Shown here: positions 1 through 7,959 of the stretch, in pieces
How positions within the stretch are numbered: position 1 is the stretch's first letter
Layout of the letters: every line of letters starts with the position of its first letter
Origin: an uncultured Bacteroidales bacterium
GTDB taxonomy: Bacteria > Bacteroidota > Bacteroidia > Bacteroidales > WCHB1-69
Direction of reading: 5' to 3'
Assembly: GCA_946409645.1 (NCBI GenBank)
Contig: CAMJXE010000019.1
Coordinates: forward strand, 1 to 39,698
Length of the DNA stretch: 39,698 nt
Program-made: the position numbers and the translations under genes
Notes under the pieces: generated by a model
What the model saw: the letters and a program-made list of their open reading frames with translations, nothing else
Database searches by the model: none
Told to the model about the DNA's origin: nothing

Positions 1-574
1 CATTGTAATCATAGCGGAATTGCACATGTGCTGGCGACCCATCGTAATGGTTAGTTCGGGTTGTGTCGTAACCTGCCTGTTGTTCCACGACTTGTCCATA
101 TCGAACCCAAAGCACACTTTTGCTTGCTCGCCACAGCTCTTTGAAGGTCGGTTTGCGTTTTGGCGGCGGAGCTATCACTGCTAAAACGGCTAACCGCAAC
201 CGTTCCTTCACGGAAAATCCGTCTATCGCATCCAACTCATAGATACTGTATAGTTGACCATGTTCCTCGATATATAGTTGTAGCTGATAATACTGATAAT
301 CTGATAATTCCAACAGATATGTCGCCACTTCATAGCTCAAATTGTTAAGGTTAGGGGTTTTGCTTTCTTGCGATAATTCAAGCTGCTCCAGAATTTCTTC
401 AGATAGGTGCTCCGGGTCTTCCAAATTTTCCAACTGTAGTTCATAATTCTCGATGGCCGTTTCCAGCATCCAGAGGCTGTCTTGTTGGGCAAATAGTGGT
501 AGATTAGGTACCAGAATCACCATACAGATGGCAATTATGCTGATTCTAAATCCCTTAATATCAGTTTTTTTCAT
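1..574 (-). CDS. Exported helix-hairpin-helix (ComEA-like) protein, N-terminal part
   Basis: The frame is open from the ATG at 574 to the window edge (191 residues seen; the C-terminus lies outside). Residues about 1-31 form a signal peptide ending FAQQ. An acidic helical stretch (about 35-70) follows, then a helix-hairpin-helix-like segment around residues 75-125 with the pattern LSYEVATYLLELS and IYELDAIDGFS, as in the HhH domains of Bacteroidota ComEA-like proteins. The start codon overlaps the stop of the upstream gene (ATGA, 574-571), and an AGGAGG-like sequence lies 7-12 bases before it, so the two genes are probably translationally coupled. HhH proteins of this type are usually linked to DNA binding at the envelope or to DNA uptake; that role here is inference. 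The family is fairly sure, the substrate is not. Confidence 0.75.
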   Translation of the reverse strand, partial: MKKTDIKGFRISIIAICMVILVPNLPLFAQQDSLWMLETAIENYELQLENLEDPEHLSEEILEQLELSQESKTPNLNNLSYEVATYLLELSDYQYYQLQLYIEEHGQLYSIYELDAIDGFSVKERLRLAVLAVIAPPPKRKPTFKELWRASKSVLWVRYGQVVEQQAGYDTTRTNHYDGSPAHVQFRYDYN

Positions 575-1365
575 GCTTCTATCCTCCTTTCTGGAAAGTA
601 GAGCCCTCCGATTTGCGGGGAAACGGAGATTCTGTAATACCAAGCAGCCTCTACCGATATTAGAAACTTTCTGTGTATCAGTCCGATAAATATTCCTAAA
701 CGTGAATTTGAGCAATTTACCGAGAGTAACAATGGCGGAATCAGCTGTGTCAGAAACCGGCAGTCAATATCCCATTCTCCCGGTAATTTTTTCGTTGTAC
801 TGAGCGACAATAATAATTTTGGTATGGGTAAATAGGTGCATCCGACAGAAAAACTCAAAGGGATAATGTCTTGTCCTACAATGCCGTAACGCATCATGAA
901 TGGGTTGTGTATTGTTGCATCGAACCACAGTTTGTTTGATACTTTATATGCCAATGCAAAGTCGGTACATAGTGAATGCCTGGTTGGGTAACCTCGGGCA
1001 TGTACCATCAGATAGAAGATGCGTGCCGTCATGGCAAAACGATCACCAAAGTTTCGACCATAGCCAACAGATAATCTCATTTCTCCGTAATTTCCATAAC
1101 CATAATGATTTACAGACATTATTAAAAGGTTCTTTTTGCAATACCACGCACTGGAGACATCTGCAAACATCATCTCTTTCATTCCGAAATCATTGCGTAT
1201 ATGGAACCCCACGTATGAGGTTGAAAAAGCACTCAATGCTGGCATTTTATCCATGTTTTCGGCAGCGTGTGCATGATATAGTTCATCCTGCGAATATCCG
1301 TCAGCTGGTACCGATATATACAAGCAGCTGAAAATCAGTAACTTTATGAAGATTTTCGTTTTCAT
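571..1365 (-). CDS. Outer-membrane beta-barrel-like protein of unknown function
   Basis: The protein has 264 residues from the chosen ATG. The frame is open further upstream to 1419, but a TATCTTTG -7 box at 1396-1389 puts the transcript start near 1384, which rules out the 1419 start and would leave the ATG at 1386 with no leader. The ATG at 1365 also gives a clean signal peptide (MKTKIFIKLLIF to GYSQ, cut near residue 26). The mature part alternates hydrophobic and polar residues, is rich in Gly and aromatic residues, and includes YGRNFGDRFAMTARIFYL, as in small transmembrane barrels. I recognise no catalytic motif. It is coupled by a 4-base overlap to the downstream helix-hairpin-helix gene, so the two products probably act together at the outer membrane. 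Confidence 0.65.
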   Translation of the reverse strand: MKTKIFIKLLIFSCLYISVPADGYSQDELYHAHAAENMDKMPALSAFSTSYVGFHIRNDFGMKEMMFADVSSAWYCKKNLLIMSVNHYGYGNYGEMRLSVGYGRNFGDRFAMTARIFYLMVHARGYPTRHSLCTDFALAYKVSNKLWFDATIHNPFMMRYGIVGQDIIPLSFSVGCTYLPIPKLLLSLSTTKKLPGEWDIDCRFLTQLIPPLLLSVNCSNSRLGIFIGLIHRKFLISVEAAWYYRISVSPQIGGLYFPERRIEA

Positions 1366-1388
1366 AATTTTAATAAATTGTTTCATAG

Positions 1389-1396
1389 CAAAGATA
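1389..1396 (-). promoter_or_regulatory. -7 promoter box TATCTTTG for the barrel/HhH operon
   Basis: TATCTTTG on the minus strand matches the Bacteroidota sigma-ABfr -7 consensus TAnnTTTG and is followed by C, as in most promoters of this window. It sits 23 bases before the chosen start at 1365. Confidence 0.65.
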
Positions 1397-1490
1397 CAAC
1401 GCCAAAAAGCATTTGTCAAGTTAAAAATTGTTAATAATTCACAAGTTGTTTTTTTAATAATATTATGGTATAAGATGCCCGAATTAAGTG

Positions 1491-1498
1491 TATTTTTG
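1491..1498 (+). promoter_or_regulatory. -7 promoter box TATTTTTG for queA
   Basis: TATTTTTG followed by C ends only five bases before the queA ATG at 1504. With the usual distance to the transcript start, the mRNA should begin at or next to the A of the ATG. Confidence 0.65.
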
Positions 1499-1503
1499 CC
1501 GCT

Positions 1504-2730
1504 ATGACAGATTTGAACCGCAATATCCGTATTGAAGACTATGACTACCCTTTGCCGGAGTCACGTATCGCCTTTTATCCTGCCGCGCACCGCGATGATT
1601 CTAAGTTGTTGATATATAACAAGAAAGAAGATAAAATCACCGATACCATATTCCATCAGTTGCCCGATTATTTGAGTAGTAATCAATGGTTGGTGTTCAA
1701 TAACTCGAAGGTGATTCATGCGCGGTTATTAGTGCACAATACCACGGGTGCCGCCATCGAAATTTTTTGTTTGGAACCGCTCGCACCCACTAACGACCCG
1801 GCGGTTGCCTTCACCTTGAGAGGGAAGGTGACGTGGAAGTGTATGGTTGGAAATGCACGGAAATGGAAACATCCATTAGAGATAGAAGTCCCTATAGACA
1901 AGCGTGTTGTCCGTATCAAAGCGGAGCGAGGAGATGCCGTTGAGGGTACCTTTGAGGTGACTTTTACTTGGAGTGACACGGATATCTCATTTGCCGAATG
2001 GATTGAGGCATACGGGAAAGTGCCACTTCCTCCTTACATTCATCGAGATGCGGATGACCATGACATAGAACGTTACCAAACCGTTTATGCTCTTCATGAC
2101 GGCTCTGTGGCCGCTCCCACCGCAGGACTTCACTTTACGGATGAGCTCTTACAAGTGCTGAATACGAAAGGCGTTGAAACCGAATATGTTACGTTACATG
2201 TTGGAGCCGGAACTTTCAAGCCCGTCTCTTCCGATACCATCGGCGACCACTTTATGCATGAGGAAAAAATCATCATTACCGAAAATTTTGTTCGTAAGTT
2301 ACTAAATAACAGAAAGAAACAGCTGATAGCCGTGGGTACAACGGTCACGCGTACATTAGAATCGTTGTTCGTGATTGGGGCGAAAATGCACCTCCAACTT
2401 GAAAACACTTTGGAAGTGGACCAGTGGGAGACCTACGACAATCCGAAAATTCACGAAGTGTCTGTGGATCAGTCTTTAAATGCTATCTTGAATTACTTGC
2501 AATCCCAAGGTACCGATATGCTTCGCGCCTGTACGCGTCTCATTATTCTTCCGACTTATAGACGACACATTGTAGATGGTCTGATTACCAATTTTCATCA
2601 ACCGAAAAGCACTCTTTTGTTGCTGATTTCCAATTTTTTAGGTAATGAGTGGAGACGTATTTACAAGCATGCACTCGAAAATAATTATCGATTTTTGAGT
2701 TACGGTGATTCCAACCTATATCTGCCCTAA
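1504..2730 (+). CDS. queA: S-adenosylmethionine:tRNA ribosyltransferase-isomerase (QueA family)
   Basis: QueA transfers and isomerises the ribose of S-adenosylmethionine onto 7-aminomethyl-7-deazaguanine in tRNA, giving epoxyqueuosine in queuosine synthesis (cytosol). The N-terminal block IEDYDYPLPESRIAFYP (about residues 10-26) with HRDDSKLL, the block VAAPTAGLHFTDE (about 203-215), HVGAGTFKPV (about 232-241) and the C-terminal LITNFHQPKSTLLLLISNFLG are all QueA signatures. At 408 residues it is longer than the roughly 350 of classical QueA, because the region between the N-terminal and central motifs is extended. This may be the longer Bacteroidota QueA-like paralogue rather than the sole QueA. 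There is no alternative ATG before the first conserved block, so the start at 1504 is firm. Its last 15 bases overlap the convergent gene at 2716-3309. Confidence 0.85.
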   Translation: MTDLNRNIRIEDYDYPLPESRIAFYPAAHRDDSKLLIYNKKEDKITDTIFHQLPDYLSSNQWLVFNNSKVIHARLLVHNTTGAAIEIFCLEPLAPTNDPAVAFTLRGKVTWKCMVGNARKWKHPLEIEVPIDKRVVRIKAERGDAVEGTFEVTFTWSDTDISFAEWIEAYGKVPLPPYIHRDADDHDIERYQTVYALHDGSVAAPTAGLHFTDELLQVLNTKGVETEYVTLHVGAGTFKPVSSDTIGDHFMHEEKIIITENFVRKLLNNRKKQLIAVGTTVTRTLESLFVIGAKMHLQLENTLEVDQWETYDNPKIHEVSVDQSLNAILNYLQSQGTDMLRACTRLIILPTYRRHIVDGLITNFHQPKSTLLLLISNFLGNEWRRIYKHALENNYRFLSYGDSNLYLP

Positions 2731-3309
2731 TCCCACCATACTTTCCCAGCGTCTGAAGGATTGGGACTTGATGTCGTAAAAAACATTGTAAAATGTTCTG
2801 GCCCAGTAATTTCTGGTGCCGATGCCAGCAGGTTTCTTTAGGAATTTTTCACAAAGAACCACCTTTTGGGTTTCGGTGGCGACGATAATCACCCAAATAG
2901 CGGCGGATTTAATGGTTGCATTGAAAGATTCAACCACAAAGGAAAGGGCATATTTCATTGTAGTTGGCAGCGAAATCCCCGAAGCGTAAAGGCACATATC
3001 CTCGTCATTATAGACATTCTTAACGCCGATATATCGGGTCAGTATATCATTGGTTTTCATGGATTTGTTGAGTTTGGTAATGGCCGATAGGTCATATTCC
3101 ATCTTGGGCTTTCGGAATCCCATTCGGATGTCATATTTTTTATGGTCGTTCAGAATCATCATGTTCCATTCATGGAAAAGGTGTTGCATGGAGTCTTGCG
3201 TGAGCGTAAAGCCATCGCGGGTGAATTTGGCTTTTGAGAAATTGATGCCAACCCATAGAATTTCCTTCGTATTAAGGAAATCGATGAATAATTCCTCGTT
3301 CATGTACAT
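2716..3309 (-). CDS. Conserved hypothetical protein
   Basis: A 197-residue protein without signal peptide or clear membrane segment; the start could also be the ATG six bases later (3303). It contains several aromatic-rich strands and a basic C-terminus (KSQSFRRWESMVGLGQI). I do not recognise the family. It is the third gene of an apparent operon with the C69 dipeptidase and the acyl-ACP thioesterase (30-base gap upstream), and its 3' end overlaps queA on the other strand by 15 bases, so the two convergent transcripts must share sequence. Base composition and codon use look like those of its neighbours, so it is probably a real gene. Confidence 0.7.
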   Translation of the reverse strand: MYMNEELFIDFLNTKEILWVGINFSKAKFTRDGFTLTQDSMQHLFHEWNMMILNDHKKYDIRMGFRKPKMEYDLSAITKLNKSMKTNDILTRYIGVKNVYNDEDMCLYASGISLPTTMKYALSFVVESFNATIKSAAIWVIIVATETQKVVLCEKFLKKPAGIGTRNYWARTFYNVFYDIKSQSFRRWESMVGLGQI

Positions 3310-3339
3310 AACAGGTTGGTTTTGAGTTGTTTGTAGTTG

Positions 3340-4092
3340 TTAAATGATGGATTTCCAATGGGTGAGGATACGGCAGTATTCTTGCTTGTTATCGGGTGAG
3401 TACAGGGTGGTTTGATAGCCAGTGTCGGAGATCTGTTTGGAGTGAATGGCATAGCGGTCACCGAGTTTCGCCTGGGATATGAAATTGACAGCAACGTCTG
3501 TGATTTGGTGTGTTTGTTTGAATGACTGGCTCACGGAGTCAAACGCCCATTGGATGTAGTGAGCGTTATTCACGTGATGGTTCATGTCAATGTCCGAGGG
3601 CACCACGGTCTTCCAGTCGGAAGTCTCTTTTGGGATTTCTAACGCATTGATTCTCTGTGGTTTTTGACTGATAGCATTTCGATCTTGGGGTGAGAAGCAA
3701 CCATCAAACAGCTGCATGTGTTGGGGATGGCTGTGCTCAATGTCGAGAATGGCCCAAATGGAACTGCCCGCAACCAAAACATTACCTTCAGAATCCACCA
3801 TTTCGTAGTCGCGGGGAGAAGTGGCAGCATTGGATTTCTTCACCCAAGTCCGCAGGGTCACTTCCTCTTCCCATTTAGGTAATCGATTGATTTCCAGTTG
3901 TATTTTTGTAATTACCCAAAAGAATCCTCGATTACGCAATTGGTACCATCCAGCCCCTAAAAGGCGGGCGTGATTGTTGCTCATCTCTTGTAGGATGCGG
4001 AACAGACAACCGACGGTCATCTGCGCATTCTCATCCACAAAATAGGAAGGAATGACAAATTTTTCCTCTAATATAGGTATGATTTCGCTCAT
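3340..4092 (-). CDS. Acyl-[acyl-carrier-protein] thioesterase (FatA/FatB-type)
   Basis: The protein hydrolyses acyl-ACP to free fatty acid in the cytosol (PF01643 family). It is 250 residues, a double hot-dog protein. The first hot-dog (about residues 5-130) carries FRILQEMSNNHARLLG and the strand with FFWVITKIQLEINRLP. The second carries the catalytic-type block DIDMNHHVNNAHYIQW (about 167-182) with the conserved Asp, Asn and His. The ATG at 4092 is preferred; the frame can also be read from a GTG at 4110 that would overlap the stop of the dipeptidase gene. The gap to the upstream gene is 11 bases, so it is almost certainly cotranscribed with the dipeptidase. Neither neighbour explains a lipid role. 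Confidence 0.85.
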   Translation of the reverse strand: MSEIIPILEEKFVIPSYFVDENAQMTVGCLFRILQEMSNNHARLLGAGWYQLRNRGFFWVITKIQLEINRLPKWEEEVTLRTWVKKSNAATSPRDYEMVDSEGNVLVAGSSIWAILDIEHSHPQHMQLFDGCFSPQDRNAISQKPQRINALEIPKETSDWKTVVPSDIDMNHHVNNAHYIQWAFDSVSQSFKQTHQITDVAVNFISQAKLGDRYAIHSKQISDTGYQTTLYSPDNKQEYCRILTHWKSII

Positions 4093-4103
4093 TACGTCAG
4101 GTT

Positions 4104-5699
4104 CTACCACATTCCGTCAAAGCTTGTCCAAAGGTCGTCGCCGAGTTTCCAAGCGCGTTCAACTGCTTCGTTACCACAGATATCCGTAAAATTGGTCAGT
4201 ACTTTTATGGCATCGTCGTACTTTTCTTGTTTAATCAAATCCAAGGCTTCTTGCTCGATGAAGTAGTGCTCTTTGATAAACTCTTTTTGCAGCGGTTCCC
4301 AAACCTTGTCCACCATTAAGTGCATATCGCCCCAGCGTTTGGCAGTGATTGTACCCACACGATTGAAAGCCCACCATGCCGATTCTTTGCTGAATCCCGT
4401 AATGCGTCCGTCAGTCTTGTAGGTGGATGGCAGGTCTGTAACATTCGCGTAGATAGGCACATAGATGGAAGAAGCAACGTTATCGAGGGCAAACCAGCAG
4501 AGGGCACCCACCTCGTCGGGCAGCCAGTTCCGGCATTGAATGATGGTGGCATAAACAGTGAAATGCACCGCGATGCTGCGTTCGCCGCGTTCGTTCCATC
4601 CTCCATTGATACGATGCAGTTTCAATTCGTCCAGTTTCATGAATGGATTCGCCATCGGGGAAACGACTGCCTTTCCGTCTTTGTCTGTGACTGTCAATGT
4701 TTTACGCATATCGTATGGCGTGCCTTCATAGTAATCTTTGAAGACGCTCATCATCTTTTCCAACGTCACCAAAGTGTCAGGTTTGACGGAGAAGGGGTAG
4801 TTTTCGGCGTTGGGATCGAGGTGTAAAGATGGCGCCAGCAGGTCGAAAACTCGCCATTCACGGCGACGGCAGGCCATCATCGTGCGGGTTTGCGGTGCGT
4901 ATGCGTAGGCGAAACGGAAGGGCTCCTTGCCGTCCCACCAACCATTCTCGCGTGCTAACGTAAAAACATTGTCGGAAGCCATGAAGTAGTCTTTGTCCTT
5001 GAGGTTTATTTCGCGGATGGTGGAGGCGTTGGCGTTGACAGCCACGTGGTCGTCGGGAACGCGTTGCGCTGCCCAAACCGCACCTAATTTGCCTTTGCCG
5101 GGACCCAGGATCTCGAGATGCCAAACTTCCTCCTTGTCAGCGATGGTCAGGCATTCGCCCGCATCAATCCATCCGTACTTTTTCAACAGTATGCCGGCGG
5201 TTTCGATAGCTTCGCGTGCGTTGCTGCAACGTTGCAATAATAACATGCAAAGTCGCTGACAATCAATGAGTCCGCTGTCAGACTTTAACTCACTACGTCC
5301 CCCAAATGTCGATTCGCCAATGGCCAGTTGGGCTTCGTTCACACATGGGTAAGCGGTGTTCAGGAACTGGTAGGTGTGCTCCACCTGCGGAATCTCACCC
5401 ACAGGAATGTTGTCGTAACGTAACATTTGGCCAGGTAGCTGTTTTTTCGCCCATTCACGCTTGTAAAGGGTCTGTTTGGCTCCCGGTTCGTAATCCTGTT
5501 CGGGGGTCACATAGATGTTGGTGCGCGACCGATGGCTGTCATCGGTGTGAGAGGTCATCACAGAACCGTCTGCGGAGGCTTTCTTGCCCACGGTGATGGA
5601 GGTACATTCCATATTCCCTGTTTCATAATCGGCAACGTTTTGCGCAGAAACGGACGCTAACCACAAAATTGCCACAAGGGAGAGTACTATTCTTTTCAT
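4104..5699 (-). CDS. Exported dipeptidase, peptidase family C69
   Basis: A 531-residue member of the C69 (PepD-like) Ntn-hydrolase family, which cleaves dipeptides. Residues 1-19 form a signal peptide (cut after SVSA). C69 enzymes use an N-terminal Cys exposed by processing; Cys32 in NMECTSITVGKKAS is the expected nucleophile, followed by the family's DGSVMTSHTDDS. Other conserved blocks are QLAIGESTFGGR, the Ntn-fold segment KYGWIDAGECLTIADKEEVWHLEILG and VAVNANASTIREI. Export suggests it works in the periplasm on peptides taken up as nutrients. It leads the operon dipeptidase, thioesterase, unknown, with a TACTTTTG -7 box about 57 bases upstream and a duplicated 12-base sequence in its leader. 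Confidence 0.88.
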   Translation of the reverse strand: MKRIVLSLVAILWLASVSAQNVADYETGNMECTSITVGKKASADGSVMTSHTDDSHRSRTNIYVTPEQDYEPGAKQTLYKREWAKKQLPGQMLRYDNIPVGEIPQVEHTYQFLNTAYPCVNEAQLAIGESTFGGRSELKSDSGLIDCQRLCMLLLQRCSNAREAIETAGILLKKYGWIDAGECLTIADKEEVWHLEILGPGKGKLGAVWAAQRVPDDHVAVNANASTIREINLKDKDYFMASDNVFTLARENGWWDGKEPFRFAYAYAPQTRTMMACRRREWRVFDLLAPSLHLDPNAENYPFSVKPDTLVTLEKMMSVFKDYYEGTPYDMRKTLTVTDKDGKAVVSPMANPFMKLDELKLHRINGGWNERGERSIAVHFTVYATIIQCRNWLPDEVGALCWFALDNVASSIYVPIYANVTDLPSTYKTDGRITGFSKESAWWAFNRVGTITAKRWGDMHLMVDKVWEPLQKEFIKEHYFIEQEALDLIKQEKYDDAIKVLTNFTDICGNEAVERAWKLGDDLWTSFDGMW

Positions 5700-5706
5700 A
5701 GTATGA

Positions 5707-5730
5707 ACTTTGACTATAACTTTGACTATA
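5707..5730. repeat. Tandem duplication of a 12-base unit in the dipeptidase leader
   Basis: ACTTTGACTATA is repeated perfectly twice (5707-5718 and 5719-5730). It lies in the predicted 5' untranslated leader of the C69 dipeptidase mRNA, 8 bases upstream of its ATG. No function is evident. Confidence 0.8.
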
Positions 5731-5755
5731 ACTGCTAACTGATTAAATCATGGTG

Positions 5756-5763
5756 CAAAAGTA
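5756..5763 (-). promoter_or_regulatory. -7 promoter box TACTTTTG for the dipeptidase operon
   Basis: TACTTTTG on the minus strand, followed by C, fits TAnnTTTG. It is 57 bases from the ATG at 5699 and only 13 bases from the -7 box of the divergent hflX promoter, so the two promoters overlap. Confidence 0.55.
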
Positions 5764-5776
5764 CAATTTATTTTTA

Positions 5777-5784
5777 TATCTTTG
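5777..5784 (+). promoter_or_regulatory. -7 promoter box TATCTTTG for hflX
   Basis: TATCTTTG followed by C, 22 bases before the hflX ATG, matches the Bacteroidota -7 consensus exactly. No clear -33 TTTG is seen at the expected distance. Confidence 0.65.
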
Positions 5785-5806
5785 CAGTTCATAGAGAAAG
5801 CAGATT

Positions 5807-6997
5807 ATGGCGATAGAAAATCCTGATAATTACCGCGAAACGGCCGTGTTGATTGCCGTTTCCACTCCTAATGTGGCGGAGGAGAAGACGATGGAGTACC
5901 TTGAGGAGCTGGCTTTTTTGGTAGAGACTGCTGGTGGTGTGTGCATACAGAAGTTCATCCAGAATCTGGCGCATCCTGACACACGCACCTATTTCGGTTC
6001 TGGCAAAATTCGCGAGGTGGCCGACTACGTGCATGAAAACGATATTGACATGGTGGTGGTGGATGACGAGCTCCCTCCATCTCAACAACGTAATATTGAA
6101 CAACTTATGAAATGCAAGGTGATGGATCGCACGCACCTGATCCTCGACATTTTCGCCAAGCACGCACAGACGGCGCACGCCAAAACGCAAGTTGAGTTGG
6201 CTCAGTATAAGTACCTCCTGCCACGCTTGACGGGTATGTGGACTCACTTGGAGAAACAGCGCGGTGGTATCGGTATGCGCGGTCCTGGTGAGAAAGAAAT
6301 AGAGACAGACCGTCGTATTATACGTGACCGTATTTCTTTGTTAGAGAAGCGATTAAAGGATATAGACCGTCAGAAGAAGACGCAGCGCGGACATCGCGAG
6401 CAGTTCGTGAGAGTGGCATTGGTGGGCTATACAAACGTTGGCAAATCCACCATTATGAATCTGCTCAGCAATTCCGAAGTGCTTGCGGAGAACAAACTTT
6501 TCGCCACGTTGGACACAACCGTCCGCAAAGTCGTTTTTCAAAATCTTCCGTTCTTACTATCTGATACAGTGGGGTTTATCCGAAAATTGCCACATGGCTT
6601 GGTGGAATCCTTTAAATCGACCTTGGACGAAATCCGTGAAACGCATCTGCTATTGCACGTGGTCGATATCAGTCACCCGGATTTCGAAGAACAGATCCAG
6701 ACCGTTCAAAAAACCTTGGACGAAATCGACTGCGGAGGCAAGCCTGCTGTCATCATTTTCAATAAGATAGATCAATACACTTGGGTGGAGAAGGCCGAAG
6801 ACGACCTTACTCCCAAAACGAAAGAGAATGTCACCTTAGAGGAGTTGAAAGCCACTTGGATGGCGAAACTCGGTCCGAAAACGCTCTTCATTTCTGCAAA
6901 AACGAAAGAAAATGTCAACGAGATGAAGGATTTTTTGTACGAGGAAATCAAGAAGTTGCATATCCAGATTTATCCGTACAATAACTTTTTGTATTAG
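5807..6997 (+). CDS. hflX: GTPase HflX
   Basis: HflX is a ribosome-associated GTPase that splits stalled 70S ribosomes under stress. The N-terminal domain (about 1-185) contains TYFGSGKIREVADYV and the HflX signature VVDDELPPSQQRNIEQ, then RTHLILDIFAKHAQTAHAKTQVELAQ and the glycine-rich RGGIGMRGPGEKEIETDRR. The GTPase domain has G1 GYTNVGKST (about 206-214), switch LFATLDTT, G3 DTVGFI with the HflX-typical KLPHGLVESFKSTLDE, and G4 NKID. The length of 396 is normal. The gene faces hmuV with only 7 bases between the two stop codons and no obvious terminator in that gap. Confidence 0.95.
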   Translation: MAIENPDNYRETAVLIAVSTPNVAEEKTMEYLEELAFLVETAGGVCIQKFIQNLAHPDTRTYFGSGKIREVADYVHENDIDMVVVDDELPPSQQRNIEQLMKCKVMDRTHLILDIFAKHAQTAHAKTQVELAQYKYLLPRLTGMWTHLEKQRGGIGMRGPGEKEIETDRRIIRDRISLLEKRLKDIDRQKKTQRGHREQFVRVALVGYTNVGKSTIMNLLSNSEVLAENKLFATLDTTVRKVVFQNLPFLLSDTVGFIRKLPHGLVESFKSTLDEIRETHLLLHVVDISHPDFEEQIQTVQKTLDEIDCGGKPAVIIFNKIDQYTWVEKAEDDLTPKTKENVTLEELKATWMAKLGPKTLFISAKTKENVNEMKDFLYEEIKKLHIQIYPYNNFLY

Positions 6998-7004
6998 GGG
7001 TTGC

Positions 7005-7328
7005 CTATTCTGGCACGTAGATGATTTCGCCGCTTTCTAATTCGTAGGCAATACCTACGCGCTTGCCCTTCGTTCCGCTTTGACTCTGATCTTCTGAAGG
7101 CGTGTAGCGGTTGATTTTCTCGCCCTCCTTGGTGATGATTTCCATGTTCTCTTTGCCCGGATTCTTCACGATGGTGAAATCTTCCTGCGAGAACATTTCC
7201 GTCATGTTGAAGTGCGACACCAACGCCACCATCAGAGCGACAGCGAAGACCATCGCTACATCAAAGAGGTTGCTGACTACACTCATGGGGTCAGTCTCCT
7301 CGCTTTCTCTCAGCAATCGACGTCTCAT
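7005..7328 (-). CDS. hmuV: DUF2149 protein HmuV-like, ExbD-like partner
   Basis: A 107-residue protein with a cytoplasmic N-terminus (MRRRLLRESEETDPMSVVSNL), one membrane helix (about 21-40) and a periplasmic tail ending GKRVGIAYELESGEIIYVPE. The pattern of DPM-VVSNLFD, one helix, then a short beta-rich tail is that of DUF2149, which resembles ExbD/TolR in topology. It overlaps the MotA/TolQ/ExbB gene by four bases (ATGA, 7328-7325), so the two products are probably made in step and form one complex. It is the last gene of the heme operon and corresponds in position to HmuV of Porphyromonas gingivalis. Its ExbD role is inferred from topology and neighbours. Confidence 0.8.
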   Translation of the reverse strand: MRRRLLRESEETDPMSVVSNLFDVAMVFAVALMVALVSHFNMTEMFSQEDFTIVKNPGKENMEIITKEGEKINRYTPSEDQSQSGTKGKRVGIAYELESGEIIYVPE

Positions 7329-7927
7329 AGTGCAGCCTCCTTCTCCTTGAGTATTTCCGCAACAAACTCCATGTTGGTGAGATCTTGCAGGTACCAGCGT
7401 TGCTTCACTTGTTGTGTGATAAAACCGATGGCACTACTGAACAGTCCAATCACGGTGGTGGCGAAGGCGACCTGCATGTTGTAAGCCATTGAGGCGATGT
7501 CGCCAGAGGCAAGCCCGACCAAAGCTGGACCCATCGGGATGAGGGTGCCCATCAAGCCCATCATTGGCCCCATCTTGGTGAGGGTTTTGGAGATGGCCAT
7601 GTCCTTGTCGGCGGCAATTTCGAAATCTGATACGAGTTTTTCGATGCGCGCGTTATCGCCTTTGCAATCGCAAAGTTGTTTCAGATAGGCGACCGAAATC
7701 CCATGATTTTTTTTCGGAATACGATCTTTGAACGTATCTAAATTACTGGTGTTTAGTGTTTTAAGCTCTCTATTAAGCCATTGGGAAGTTTTGCGGTTCT
7801 CCAAATATTGTCCGAAGAATGTGCCCACCAGCACCAACGACCGAAGGAAAAAATAGATTAACACAAGAATCACCGGTACCAGCAATCCGGTGGAAATCCA
7901 ATAGAGGATGTCAGAAATTACATGCAT
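7325..7927 (-). CDS. hmuU: MotA/TolQ/ExbB proton channel family protein, HmuU-like
   Basis: A 200-residue inner-membrane protein with helices at about 10-35, 130-155 and 160-180, the three-helix layout of ExbB/TolQ/MotA. The conserved block MGPMMGLMGTLIPMGPALVGLASGD precedes helix 2, and helix 3 contains ATTVIGLFSSAIGF, both typical of the family; channels of this type pass protons or sodium ions to drive a partner. The gap to hmuT is 32 bases and the gene overlaps hmuV by four. In this operon the likely job is to energise HmuS or HmuR; which of the two is not settled from sequence. Confidence 0.88.
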   Translation of the reverse strand: MHVISDILYWISTGLLVPVILVLIYFFLRSLVLVGTFFGQYLENRKTSQWLNRELKTLNTSNLDTFKDRIPKKNHGISVAYLKQLCDCKGDNARIEKLVSDFEIAADKDMAISKTLTKMGPMMGLMGTLIPMGPALVGLASGDIASMAYNMQVAFATTVIGLFSSAIGFITQQVKQRWYLQDLTNMEFVAEILKEKEAAL

Positions 7928-7959
7928 ATTTTTGGGTTTAAGGTTTACATTTCATGAGT

